64,000 nt of DNA from Hypomesus transpacificus (taxonomy: Eukaryota; Chordata; Actinopteri; Osmeriformes; Osmeridae). This document shows, in pieces, positions 44,544-56,236 of the stretch. Below the pieces are notes generated by a model. It was not told the origin of the DNA and searched no databases. It was given only the letters and a program-made list of their open reading frames with translations. The position numbers and the translations under genes are program-made. How positions within the stretch are numbered: position 1 is the stretch's first letter; every line of letters starts with the position of its first letter. The stretch is taken from positions 148,238 to 212,237 of the forward strand of contig NW_025813765.1 in NCBI RefSeq assembly GCF_021917145.1, written 5' to 3'.

Positions 44544-45739
44544 TATCTTTCAGAGCTTTTGTCTTTCCTCTGTTTCTTTTTCCGGGCCGGCAATGGCTTT
44601 TTTTCCCCCACCTGCTCTCCAGTAGCACTCCCCATTACTCCATTTGAGGACCCTTCTCCTGCCGGTTCCTCTTGTGAACCCTTCCGTTTGTCACCTCCCA
44701 CAGGATTCGCTCCTCCAAAGATCATCTTCCCAGCAGCTGCAGACACCCCAGGACGTGTCACCGTTCCTTTTCTCCGCTCCTCTTTATCCGTTTCATCTGG
44801 CTCCTCCTCGGTCGCAGGAAGCACATTATCAAGACTGGCACCGATCTCCTCCCCCTCCACTCCGGTCACCTGCCCGGATTCCGGCTCCATGTGCTCCTCT
44901 TCCGCATCGTCGTCCTCCAATGCCTCCTCACTGCCACTTTCCTCCACCTCAGTCTCCTCCACCACTCCTGTTCCTTCTTCCGTAGGGCAGGCAGCACCAG
45001 CCGTTCCACCCGCCTGGGAACAGACACACTGCCCGTCATCCCTCCCACATCCAGCACAGCCACGATCTCCCCGACTGTCACATTCCCGTGCGTAGTGCCC
45101 CTGTTTCCCACACTTATAACAAGCAAAGTCAGGACAGTCCCGCAACACATGACCAGGCTGTATACACAGCCTGCACACTTTGACCTGACGGTCATGAATC
45201 ACTCGAAAGTACTCCATGCCTTCCATTGTCTCGAATCTTGCGGAGTACGGCAGAGATCTCACAGTGTCATTAAACTTGACTTTCAGGAAACGTGTTCCAT
45301 CTGCAATCCTTGTCCCCGGCCAGAAACGCCTCTTCACCGGTGAAGCTGCCTCCACACCCCATGCAGTAAGCCGCTGCACAATAGCTCCGTCAGGAATGTA
45401 CACCGGCAGATTTAAGAACGAGACTACCATCTCATCCATTGACAGATCCTTCGCCATGATGTTACATCCCCGTATTTTGAAGCCATCCACCAATTTCTCC
45501 TTCCCTCTTAAGCTTGACATGGTAACTTCATACCTTTTGGGGTCCTTGAAGCGGCAGCCACACACAAGTCCACAAACTTCCTTAATTCCTCTCAACAGCT
45601 CCATCATTGTAATCCGTTCTTCACCGGCAATCTCCACAGCAACAGTCAAATCCTTTTCGAATTTCAGATCCGCTCTTTCACCTCCAACATCCTCCTCCTG
45701 TTGTCCGCTCAACGCCTTCTTCGCCATTATATTTTCCAT
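44543..45739 (-). CDS. LINE ORF1: zinc-knuckle RNA-binding protein
   Basis: 398 aa from the first in-frame ATG; the open frame extends 28 codons further upstream to a stop at 45826 without an ATG. It has a central RRM-like region, then two CCHC knuckles: C189-x2-C192-x4-H197-x4-C202 (CRLCIQPGHVLRDC) and C207-x2-C210-x4-H215-x4-C220 (CYKCGKQGHYAREC). A third Cys cluster follows (CAGC...CVC). The C-terminal third is acidic and ends in a basic tail. This layout is known for Tx1-clade ORF1 proteins, which coat the element RNA. Confidence 0.85.
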   Translation of the reverse strand: MENIMAKKALSGQQEEDVGGERADLKFEKDLTVAVEIAGEERITMMELLRGIKEVCGLVCGCRFKDPKRYEVTMSSLRGKEKLVDGFKIRGCNIMAKDLSMDEMVVSFLNLPVYIPDGAIVQRLTAWGVEAASPVKRRFWPGTRIADGTRFLKVKFNDTVRSLPYSARFETMEGMEYFRVIHDRQVKVCRLCIQPGHVLRDCPDFACYKCGKQGHYARECDSRGDRGCAGCGRDDGQCVCSQAGGTAGAACPTEEGTGVVEETEVEESGSEEALEDDDAEEEHMEPESGQVTGVEGEEIGASLDNVLPATEEEPDETDKEERRKGTVTRPGVSAAAGKMIFGGANPVGGDKRKGSQEEPAGEGSSNGVMGSATGEQVGEKKPLPARKKKQRKDKSSER

Positions 45740-45888
45740 CTTCTTAGAAAAAGTCCCCCAATCAGCAAAAGCTGTTGGGGGATTAAGTGCTTCAATGAAC
45801 TCCGCTTTCAATTCCAAACACAATTAACAACCAGGTGAAAAAGTGCAGCAAACAGAAGCAAAAAACTCTCAAAGCAAACACTCCTGCC

Positions 45889-46086
45889 ACACTGTCTCCA
45901 GCCGCGGAAATGCAATGTCCTAGGCGCCACCTCGTGTCGGCGTGAAACGACCGGTCGTATTCGTCCCACGCTGTAAGTCGTTTTTCCTCGCTCTAAATTC
46001 AAGGGGATGTCAAGAAAGCGATTAAACGGGAGCTACGAGTCTTGCAAGACTCCAACGTCCACTGCTGAGCAAGGGGGAATTAGCGG
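45889..46086. repeat. tRNA unit remnant between LINE and Dada copy 4
   Basis: Divergent spacer of an array unit, from ACACTGTCTCC to the 5' Ala fragment. It carries CGTCCC and TTTTTCCTCGCTC. The latter is shared in this window only with the unit at about 55620-55820. Confidence 0.92.
46074..46084 (+). pseudogene. tRNA-Ala 5' fragment, split by Dada copy 4
   Basis: First 11 nt of tRNA-Ala, then GG and the transposon. The partner Ile gene of this unit is the one lost to the LINE, so both tRNAs here are dead. Confidence 0.87.
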
Positions 46087-49000
46087 CACCCGGAGCACAT
46101 TCGACTGGCTATCGCGACCAATTAGCTACCTCGGTTCAAGGTTCGAGGGCCAATCGGATTCTCACTGTCCAATTGCGTCAGTCCGATTGCGCCAATCGGA
46201 ACACGTACATCTCCAATTACGTCACGCCGAGCTGAGCCGTAGCAACGGCGTCCACGACCCCAGAGACCCCCGCCGAGGTTGACCCCCGCCGAAGTTGTGA
46301 GATGAGTGACAGTAGTCGCGTCAGTTCATTCATTGAAGGATACGCTCTTTCAAGTTGTCTGTAGTACCGCGCACCGCAAAGGTAAATACATACATAGCTA
46401 ATCAAAATAATTTTCCGTTTGACATTTCAATACATGTTAGCATTCATCGGGTCAATGACAAGTAATATCACGAATATTAGAGTTTGTCATTTCAGAGTTT
46501 GTCATGTAGGCTAGTTAGTAGATTTCCTCAGGTAGTATTGCTGTCATTTAGCTAGCTACTTTTATAAGGGATTACTAATAGGTTACTGTAGCGACAGATG
46601 TTATTCCGACTAGCAAAAGCAATATTTAACCTGTTATATATAATATATGTCACTGGGGACAAAACGAAATAAATATAACTTTTTCACTTGTGGTAATAAA
46701 GTGACCCAGAACAAGTACAAACATATTCTTCTGGAAATAGTAGCCAGCTAAATATTTGAAATGTTAAAAAGCTAATTATAACAATAAATACATGTTATTG
46801 TACTAGTGTAAAAATCGCTCCTTTTACCTATTAGATGTCGAGTTCAAAGAGCCACAAAGGAATGGGGGATGGGGAATGGATGTCCCGTTTGAGGAGGTTT
46901 GCCAGCTCTGGGGTTTGGCCTGCTGATGCAGGCAACAGGCCAGCCCCAAGACAGAAGAGGTGGTATGACCTCTTTCAAAAGGTATATAAAATGAGCAAAA
47001 GATCACAGAAAAAAAATTCTGATGGCCTATAAAAGATGACTGAATTGCCAGAAATACCAGTCACAGTATGGGACCTTGATAAACATAATGAACAGCAACT
47101 TCAGTGTCAATGTCATGTTTAGTCACCAATAGAAGATATGTCAAAACGCTCCATTTCTATTGGGTTGTTTTCGTTAAAAAAGTGTTTGTTTTATTTGGAA
47201 CAGATTGAGAAGTGCCCGTTACAGTCAGGGGGTCAAAGAATGCTGTTTGGTGGGACACAGCAGTGTGCTTGTGGCTTTCACAACCCAAAGGTAATGTGAA
47301 TGAGACTTCTTGACACCAAAACACTAAAAGAATCACTATGTGATGTGCTCAGTAATGTGATGTCTGACATGGATCTCTCTGTCCTTAATACAGCCAACCA
47401 CTGGGCAAACTGTGGCAGAGACCTCTACCTGTGCTGCCCCTCCCCCACTGGGAACAGCCTCTACCTCAGCCTCTGCCTCTGCCCCTCCTCCACTGGGAAT
47501 GGCCTCAGCCTCTGCCTCAGCCCATGTCCCAGCACGGCCCACACTGAATTTGTCCATGGTGAGTATTTCAATATTATTGTCATACAAGCTTTCAAATATG
47601 GACAACCACTGATTACATATGATGATGGCAAAATGGAAGAGCATTTCAGGTTTACAATGTATTCCTTTGATAAATGCTCTAATTGTCACCACAGTTTTCT
47701 AAACCACGATTTGGAGGCTCACATGGCGCTGCTGCAAAGCCAAATGTGAATGTGGTTAGGAAAGCAAAGGTAAATATGATTATATGTAAATATAATATAA
47801 TACATATTTATAGGTTAATATGAGCAAACCTACATCTTAAGAGCTTGATTTGAGTCCATTGATTTCTACTTTTTACAAATGCTTCCCCCCATCCTTCTCC
47901 CAGCCTCTGTCCAGTCCACCCACCATGACAGGAGACACCCAGGCCACTGCCAGCTCACCCATGGCCTCTGTGAGGACCACCCCACCTGGCTTTGGTTCCC
48001 CTACAGCCTCTGTGAGGACCACCCCACCTGGCTTTGGTTCCCCTACGGCCTCTGTGAGGACCCCCCCACCTGGCTTCGGTTCCCCTATGGCCTCTGTGAG
48101 GCCCAGAACACCATCAAGCCCTGCCGTGGCTTTTGTGAGGACGGAATCACCGCTCTCAAAGCCCCCATCCACCCCCTACAAAGCCTCCATGAGGACAACT
48201 TCTCGCTCCAGCCCTGCGATGACCTCTGTGAGGCCCAGCACAGCTTCCAGCCTCAGCACTGTTGTCTCAGAGACCAGCACCAGCCCTGCAATGGCTGCTG
48301 TAAGTGTTGTGTTCTTGGAACTGTTTTAGTTTTATAAGATGAGGTTGTTCTCATATGATTGGGCTATTCTGTTTTTATAAATATATTTATTTCTCTTGTT
48401 TTGTAACAGGATGTGCATGATGAGGATGAGCTTGCTGCTCCTGGCCCTGCTCCTGGTCCAACTCCTGACTTCTGGCTTCCTGTCAGAATGAAGGAGACGA
48501 TCCCAGTTCAGGACCAACGGTGGATTGCGTCCACCCTTTTTCAGTCTGGCAAGCTGCGTTTGAACTTGAAGCTCTGGTATGAGCCACCAGCCTCTGCCCT
48601 GATATACCACCAGGCTCCAACACCGGACCGCTTTTTTGCCCACAGGCTCTTGGTATGGATGCCCTATCACTTGTGGAAAGTGAGGGTAGTCTGCCAAACC
48701 TGTGGGAAGCAGCTGACGGGGTATGGTGTGCACAAGAGGGTGCGTAAGGTCCTGGACGTGGACCGCTACTACCTGATGGTGACGGAGACACTCAGGTGCA
48801 CTGTGTGTCGCCTGACCCATCTGGCAACCAGTCAGGCTGTCCTGGACCAGCTGGACCTGCCTCACAGGAGGAAGTTCAGGATGATCCTGACACGCTTGTG
48901 AGTTAAAAATCTACAATCATTTTCTGATAATGCCTGCTGCAGGTCCTTACATAATTGAACAAGTTCTTGAAACTTATCTGTCTTTTCTTCAAGGTATGCT

Positions 49001-52000
49001 TGTGACATACGGGTCATCCGCATGTTGCGGGAACGGACCCTCGGCAATAGCCCGGCGTGCCTGGTGAAGCAGCTGCGGGAGAACCATGGGGAGGAGTGGT
49101 TGGACCGCCTGGCCGACTACTTGGGGGAGTGTGCGGCCTTCGTTGACCAGCCCAGCCTCTTCCCAGTGACCTGCCAGGAACCTCCACAGCCCCTCGATGT
49201 CCCAACCAGCCGGTGGGTGCTGTCGGTGTACGGCAGGGACATCATCAGCCGGATGGACCATATAAAGGCGTCCATCACGTCAACCTTTGGTAACATTTTG
49301 AAGATGGACTCCACCAAAAAGGTAATAGGATGAAGAAAATCCATAGTGTAAATTATGTACAACACAATGAAAACATGAAACCTCAATGATTTGTATTCTT
49401 ACAAGCACACATACACACACACATCCATGCCTTTGATTAGACTGCAGTAATACATGAATAAATAAATACACTTCTGTGTTTATTTAACAGACTTTCTTTT
49501 GAAACCTCTCATGAAGTTTTTTGTGTGAATTTTGTCATTTCAGATGACAAAGAAGCTGGCTGGTGCAGCAAAGGGCACTGCATTCTGGGTGACCTCGGTG
49601 GGGAATGAGATCGGCCAGGTCCTCATCAGTGTCCTGACTGCCCAGGAGGGACCGGGGCTGGACCCGATGGTCTCTGGCCTCATTGAGAGGTACACCCAGG
49701 CAGGTGCAGCTCCCCCGGTCCTGCTCTATGTGGACTGTGGCTGCTGCTCAGAGGAGGGGGAGACCAAGCTTCAGGCCAGGTTTGGTGGGTGGCCTGACCT
49801 GAAAATAAGGCTGGACATCTGGCATTTTATGCGACGGCTGGCCGTGGGATGCACCACCGATGCCCATGCCCTGTACCCCCTCTTCATGAGCCGCCTGTCT
49901 GTGTGCCTGTTCGAGTGGGACGCAGCAGACGTAGCCCTACTGCGAAGGGTGAAGAGGGAGCAGCTCAAAAGGGAGGGTGTGCCCCTCATCACCAGTGACA
50001 TGGTGGACAAGGCCATCACCAAGGCTGAGCTGTCCCAGTTCTGCAGGCGGAGGACACGTGGAGTGGACGCCACGGTCCTCCGCATTGAGCAGCTGCTGCA
50101 GGAGCTGATGGGGGAGAAGGGGAGAGACCTGCTCGGGGTTCCGCTGCTGGACCAGCCTAAGATGGAGCACATCTGGCGCACCCAGAAGAGGCACGTGAAG
50201 TGCATCCAGGATGTGCCAGGTGTACTCCTGTACACTGAGACAGGCAGTTCCACCAGGGAGGGGATCCAGCTGACCACATACAGGTGTGCAAGAGGCTCCA
50301 CCTCCTTGGAGTCCTTCCACTGCCACCTGAACAGGTTTATTCCAGGTTGGTGTAGATCTTCATCTAAACATTATTCTTAATAATGAAATTATATTCAAAT
50401 AGCCTTATTAATCATTGTTCACGTTCTCTCTTTTTTTTTAGGAACGAGTGCAAACCTGCTCAACTTCCAGCTGTACCTCCTGGAAGGCCTGAACAGGTGG
50501 AACCAGAACCGGGCAGCGGCCTCCATCACCACCAAGCGCATGGCGCTGTTGACGTACGCGGGGGACGTGCTGGAGTCCGTCAACAGCAACAGCCTGAAGG
50601 TGTTTGGAAGGAAGTATGTCCCCTCCTTCATCCCGCCGAGAAAGTACACCGGTAAGTCTCAGGGCAAATATGAATAGAAATAATGATGTTGTTGAGAGCT
50701 CAGTATTTATGCATCATGGTAAGTTCCATATCTGTTTTTTAATACTCATTAGCATTGCATTGTTGTTCATGTTCAGGAGAGTTGCTTGGGGTGAACTACC
50801 TGCTTAGGCAGACAGGGCAGCCCTTGCAGGACATGGACCCCGACTCTGAGGAGACAGACCAACTGCTGGAGGACCACGCCACAGAGGAGGAACAGGCGGA
50901 TGAAGGGTTTGAGGATGACGAACAGGACCTCACTATTGGTAGTGTTTCGGAAGACCTCCCGTCTTCCGCCCTGCCTTCCACCACCCTGCCTGTGGTCCCC
51001 ACCCTGCCCCTCACCTCCTCCACCCTGCCTTCCACCACCCTGCCTGTGGTCCCCACCGTGCCCCTCACCTCCTCCACCCTGCCTTCTAACACCCTGCCAC
51101 TCACCTCCTCCACCCTGCCTTCCACCACCTTGTCTCTAACCACCTCCATCCTACCTGTCACCACCACCACTCTGCCTGTCACCCCCATGCCTGTAGCTAC
51201 CACCCTGCCTCCCCCCATAACCCAGCCTTGTGTCCCAGGTGCCTCCTCACAGGTGCCTGAAGAACAGCTGGTATGTTAACTTTCTACTAGTAATTAACTG
51301 TCATTCATAGAAACTAACAAGTTCAGTAGTTAGGAAAGTGTCTGAATACAAGCGCAATTCATTATTAGGAACAACACACAGTAATTGACAGCAAACAAAT
51401 AAAACACACAGCAGCAGCAGTCAATATAACATACCTTTGCCATGAGGTGTTCAGCGCTAATGTGAAATTGTTCAATGTTTCAGGCTGTGGACGAGCATGG
51501 CATGCCAGGCATGGATCGGGTGGATAGACTGGCAGAGTGCTTAGTGGAGCTGAGGCATCAGACCAACATGACCCTCGATAACCAGCAGGTCAGCAAGACA
51601 TTCATTGTACAACAGATATTTGTTTATATATTTATAATATATAAACATATAAAATATATGTTTTCTTTCCTTCTTAGGTCAGCAACATTGTGGGGCTGTG
51701 GCAAGACCTGCTGGATTACGACAAGCAGAGGGTCGTGTTTGCTGCGCGGCATCTGGACAGGCTGATAAAGGGAAGGTTCCGCCACAAAAAAAAGGTGGAG
51801 TTCACGCCAGGTGTGGAGAGTGTGGAGAGGTGTGTCCTGGGGTCCACTGGTTCGCCTGCTCAGTGGCCAGACTGCTGCCGCCTTGTGGAGGCCATCTTTG
51901 TCCGGCTCTCGGACATCCATAAGAGTCCCAGGAAGCAGGGGAAGAGCAGCATGTCCAGGTGGACTCTGATCCTGCAGGACTACCGCAAGGTCCGGCAGCT

Positions 52001-53769
52001 CATCCTGGGCAATGGGGCCATCATGCAGGGCACCACCCTGCAGCTGGTGGAGGTGAACCAGTCGACCCTCTCCCAGTGGTACAACCGGAGGGTGAAGAGG
52101 CAGGATCTGGCTGTGCTGCAGCAGGGCATAAACTTGCCAGGTCCTCTGTCTGTGGCTACCGAGCCTCTCCCGCCTGCCAACGTCCGCCCTGCTGTTGCTC
52201 CACCTCAACCCCAGGGAGCATCCCACACCTACCACCTGCCGCAGAGCACAGCAGGGCAGGCAAAGACCAAGAGGCGGGCAACATATGCAGCCACAGCACC
52301 ACCTCCAGCGGTCCGACCCAGGCTGGCAGCCCAGAGGCAGCTCTTCCCTGGCCCTTCAGCCGCCCTTGGAGCCCCCACTCCCATCCCTATCATGCCCCGC
52401 CCTACCATCATTGCCCCTCGCCCTGCTGCCGTCCCCACTGTGGTGTTTGTCTCCCGAGCCCCTGGTATGAGGGCACCCTCTGCCCCCTCTCCATTGATGG
52501 TCCCCCAAGCCCTGCGTTTTGTCCCACCCTCTTCCTGCACCACCCACCTTCCCCAGCTTCGTCCTGCTCCTGGTCCAGCTCCCCGTGCCCACCAGAGGAG
52601 AGTGGAGGCCAACAAATGCTGGAGGTGTGGCCAGAACAGAACGGCAGAGACTGGCCACAGCCAGTATAAGGGGACTGTTTACTGCCCCTCTGCAGAGACT
52701 CTGTCCAGAGAGCAGTGGCTAGAGGAGCAAAAAAAGAAATAATTCTTTGGGCCTTTGTATATAGTTTTCATTGTTTAGATATAGTTAATGCTTAGATTTC
52801 CCGTGTGTATATCGTTTTCATTGTTTAGATATAGTTTATGCTTAGATTTCCATTGTGTATATAGTTTTCATTGTGTAAATATTGTAATTTAGCATATCAT
52901 TTGCCTGTATATATATATATATATATAGTTTAAATTAGTTGTTGTTGTTCATATTTATATTTTTACAATTGTGGATAAATGTTTCTATTTATCAACTATT
53001 TGTTGGTCAGTCCGTCGTTATTTCCCAATCACTACTCTTTCTAACCAAATACGGCAAGTCTGCAAGAAGTAAGAGCAGCAAAAAGTGACTAACTTTACGC
53101 TTGCTTGCGCACATTGTTTTAAAATATTTAATATATGGATCATGCAAGTGTTGATATGGTAAGTGCAGAAACCAAAAAGACAGAGCTTCAGATAAGAGCA
53201 CACAAAGCTCAGAAGCCACACAGTTTGAGAGATAGATAGATGGATGGATAGAGAGATAGATCTAATTAAAACTAACCAAAAACAGTACTCCTGTGTGGAG
53301 TGAATACAAATAAAGGCAAATAGTGTACAATAGATAACCCTGTAAAATATAAATAATGCACTAGTGGATACAAATGGTTTTGAAATTACACTAAATTAGC
53401 AACGTATCTCCATCTATCTTATATTGTTACATTTTGATAACATACACACTTGGAGACTCAAGTGTGTGTGTTTATTAGAAATAGTCAAAGGTGCCGTAGG
53501 TGGGACGCGAACCGCGGACCTTCGGTTCCATTCTACGTCTTCCCCAAACACTGTAAAATTCATAATTTCGGGTGTTTTTTCGAATTGTCTTAAAACGTAA
53601 CGGGTTAAACATGTTTAAACTATGAATGGGGACTTTCAACTTTCCCCTTTTCTCTCTTTTTCCTCTTCTTCTCCCTTTTTCCTCCTTTTTTCTCCCTTTT
53701 TCCTCCTTTTTTCTTCCCCCTCCCTTCTCCCCCTTCTTCCCCCCTCAAACAGGCGATTGTTCCCCAGCT
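46087..53769 (+). mobile_element. Dada-type DNA transposon, copy 4 (in tRNA-Ala)
   Basis: 7,683 bp, flanked by TTAGCGG at 46080-46086 and 53770-53776. It is closest to copy 2: apart from repeat-length changes I noticed only a handful of differences (AAGAAATAA against AATAAATAA at the stop region, CCTGTAAAAT against CCTATAAAAT). CCAAT/CRE cluster from 46150. Confidence 0.88.
46835..52742 (+). CDS. Dada DDE transposase, copy 4
   Basis: Exons: 46835-46981, 47204-47290, 47394-47558, 47695-47769, 47904-48299, 48410-48897, 48994-49321, 49544-50345, 50442-50651, 50777-51270, 51484-51588, 51678-52742; about 1,453 aa. Open throughout with the full D, D, E set. It shares Ser for Ala in exon 12 (QGASHTY) with copy 2. 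Confidence 0.82.
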
Positions 53770-53836
53770 TTAGCGGAAATGGTAGAGCGCTCGCTTAGCA
53801 TGCGAGAAGTAGCGGGATCGATGCCCGCATTCTCCA
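53770..53836 (+). pseudogene. tRNA-Ala 3' fragment after Dada copy 4
   Basis: Begins TTAGCGGAAATGG, as after copy 2. The 5' acceptor strand is lost and the D stem is mismatched. Confidence 0.85.
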
Positions 53837-54176
53837 ATGCTTTTCGGCTCGTTTGTTGTTCAGTGGCTCGGCTAGTTCAATAAGACAAGTTTATCCGGTT
53901 TGTCCGGTGTCGCAATCCTCTCTGACCAGTCAGTGGTCTGCAGTGTTATGGCGTGACCTTTTTGAAAATGACGCGTTGACCACTTCCTTGAGTAGACGGT
54001 ATTTTGCAAACACCACGGGTTTACCCAAACCGAGGATCAAACCAGAGACCTTGACACCCTCGGCCTAACTCTCTCTCCCAACTGAGCTATAGGCGTTCCA
54101 AACCCAGTCAGTAGCATTCCAAAGCCTTGCCACAAACGAAATAAAGCAATGGAAAAGATCCCCAAAAAGGGGTGGT

Positions 54177-54250
54177 TGGCCCGTATGGGGATCGAACCCA
54201 CGACCTTGGCGTTATTAGCACCACGCTCTGACCAACTGAGCTAACGGGCC
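54177..54250 (-). tRNA. tRNA-Ile (AAU)
   Basis: As 8535-8608; first Ile after Dada copy 4, 5' flank CACTCCCC and CGGCCC. Confidence 0.96.
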
Positions 54251-54458
54251 AGAGACACACTCCCCAGCCGCGGACACTGTCTCCAGCCGCGGAAATGCAA
54301 TGTCCTAGGCGCCACCTCGTGTCGGCGTGAAACGACCGGTCGTATTCGGCCCACGCTGTAAGTCGTTTTTCCTCACTCTAAATTCAAGGGGATGTCAAGA
54401 AAGCGATTAAACGGGAGCTACGAGTCTTGCAAGACTCCAACGTCCACTGCTGAGCAAG

Positions 54459-54531
54459 GGGGAATTAGCTCAAATGGTAGAGCGCTCGCTTAGCATGCGA
54501 GAAGTAGCGGGATCGATGCCCGCATTCTCCA
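54459..54531 (+). tRNA. tRNA-Ala (AGC)
   Basis: As 8817-8889; 693 bp to next Ala (GCGTCCCAC, 2-bp deletion near 54671). Confidence 0.96.
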
Positions 54532-54869
54532 ATGCTTTTCGGCTCGTTTGTTGTTCAGTGGCTCGGCTAGTTCAATAAGACAAGTTTATCCGGTTTGTCC
54601 GGTGTCGCAATCCTCTCTGACCAGTCAGTGGTCTGCAGTGTTATGGCGTGACCTTTTTGAAAATGACGCGTCCCACTTCCTTGAGTAGACGGTATTTTGC
54701 AAACACCACGGGTTTACCCAAACCGAGGATCAAACCAGAGACCTTGACACCCTCGGCCTAACTCTCTCTCCCAACTGAGCTATAGGCGTTCCAAACCCAG
54801 TCAGTAGCATTCCAAAGCCTTGCCACAAACGAAATAAAGCAATGGAAAAGATCCCCAAAAAGGGGTGGT

Positions 54870-54943
54870 TGGCCCGTATGGGGATCGAACCCACGACCTT
54901 GGCGTTATTAGCACCACGCTCTGACCAACTGAGCTAACGGGCC
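54870..54943 (-). tRNA. tRNA-Ile (AAU)
   Basis: As 8535-8608; 5' flank AAGGCCC with ATGGCC. Confidence 0.96.
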
Positions 54944-55151
54944 AGAGACACACTCGCCAGCCGCGGACACTGTCTCCAGCCGCGGAAATGCAATGGCCTA
55001 GGCGCCACCTCGTGTCGGCGTGAAACGACCGGTCGTATAAGGCCCACGCTGTAAGTCGTTTTTCCTCACTCTAAATTCAAGGGGATGTCAAGAAAGCGAT
55101 TAAACGGGAGCTACGAGTCTTGCAAGACTCCAACGTCCACTGCTGAGCAAG

Positions 55152-55224
55152 GGGGAATTAGCTCAAATGGTAGAGCGCTCGCTTAGCATGCGAGAAGTAG
55201 CGGGATCGATGCCCGCATTCTCCA
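55152..55224 (+). tRNA. tRNA-Ala (AGC)
   Basis: As 8817-8889; begins a 672-bp unit. Confidence 0.96.
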
Positions 55225-55541
55225 ATGCTTTTCGGCTCGTTTGTTGTTCAGTGGCTCGGCTAGTTCAATAAGACAAGTTTATCCGGTTTGTCCGGTGTCG
55301 CAATCCTCTCTGACCAGTCAGTGGTCTGCAGTGTTATGGCGTGACCACTCCCTTGAGTAGACGGTATTTTGCAAACACCACGGGTTTACCCAAACCGAGG
55401 ATCAAACCAGAGACCTTGACACCCTCGGCCTAACTCTCTCTCCCAACTGAGCTATAGGCGTTCCAAACCCAGTCAGTAGCATTCCAAAGCCTTGCCACAA
55501 ACGAAATAAAGCAATGGAAAAGATCCCCAAAAAGGGGTGGC

Positions 55542-55615
55542 TGGCCCGTATGGGGATCGAACCCACGACCTTGGCGTTATTAGCACCACGCTCTGACCAA
55601 CTGAGCTAACGGGCC
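55542..55615 (-). tRNA. tRNA-Ile (AAU)
   Basis: As 8535-8608; 672-bp unit, GGCTGG and CGTCCC flanks plus TCCTCGCTC. Confidence 0.96.
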
Positions 55616-55823
55616 AGAGACACACTCACCAGCCGCGGACACTGTCTCCAGCCGCGGAAATGCAATGTCCTAGGCGCCACCTCGTGTCGGCGTGAAACGA
55701 CCGGTCGTATTCGTCCCACGCTGTAAGTCGTTTTTCCTCGCTCTAAATTCAAGGGGATGTCAAGAAAGCGATTAAACGGGAGCTACGAGTCTTGCAAGAC
55801 TCCAACGTCCACTGCTGAGCAAG

Positions 55824-55896
55824 GGGGAATTAGCTCAAATGGTAGAGCGCTCGCTTAGCATGCGAGAAGTAGCGGGATCGATGCCCGCATTCTCCA
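55824..55896 (+). tRNA. tRNA-Ala (AGC)
   Basis: As 8817-8889; upstream spacer shares the TCCTCGCTC marker with the LINE right flank. Confidence 0.96.
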
Positions 55897-56236
55897 ATGC
55901 TTTTCGGCTCGTTTGTTGTTCAGTGGCTCGGCTAGTTCAATAAGACAAGTTTATCCGGTTTGTCCGGTGTCGCAATCCTCTCTGACCAGTCAGTGGTCTG
56001 CAGTGTTATGGCGTGACCTTTTTGAAAATGACGCGTTGACCACTTCCTTGAGTAGACGGTATTTTGCAAACACCACGGGTTTACCCAAACCGAGGATCAA
56101 ACCAGAGACCTTGACACCCTCGGCCTAACTCTCTCTCCCAACTGAGCTATAGGCGTTCCAAACCCAGTCAGTAGCATTCCAAAGCCTTGCCACAAACGAA
56201 ATAAAGCAATGGAAAAGATCCCCAAAAAGGGGTGGT

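Larger units (their letters stand above)
40504..45888 (-). mobile_element. Tx1/L1-type LINE inserted in tRNA-Ile
   Basis: About 5.4 kb on the minus strand, in the same orientation as the interrupted tRNA. The 3' end is 28 A (40504-40531), 3 nt past an AATAAA (40540-40535). It has ORF1 with zinc knuckles and ORF2 with endonuclease and reverse transcriptase, both open, and short UTRs (about 150 nt 5', 169 nt 3'). It is probably near full length, since both ORFs are complete. There is no target duplication: compared with a normal unit, 40 bp (17 nt of tRNA-Ile plus 23 nt of its 5' flank) are missing. The 5' junction near 45888 is blurred by shared bases. Confidence 0.88.

Noticed and set aside
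45740-45823. N-terminal extension of LINE ORF1 from a TTG
   Set aside because: There is no ATG in these 28 codons, and a stop lies immediately upstream. The first ATG (45739) is the safer start.
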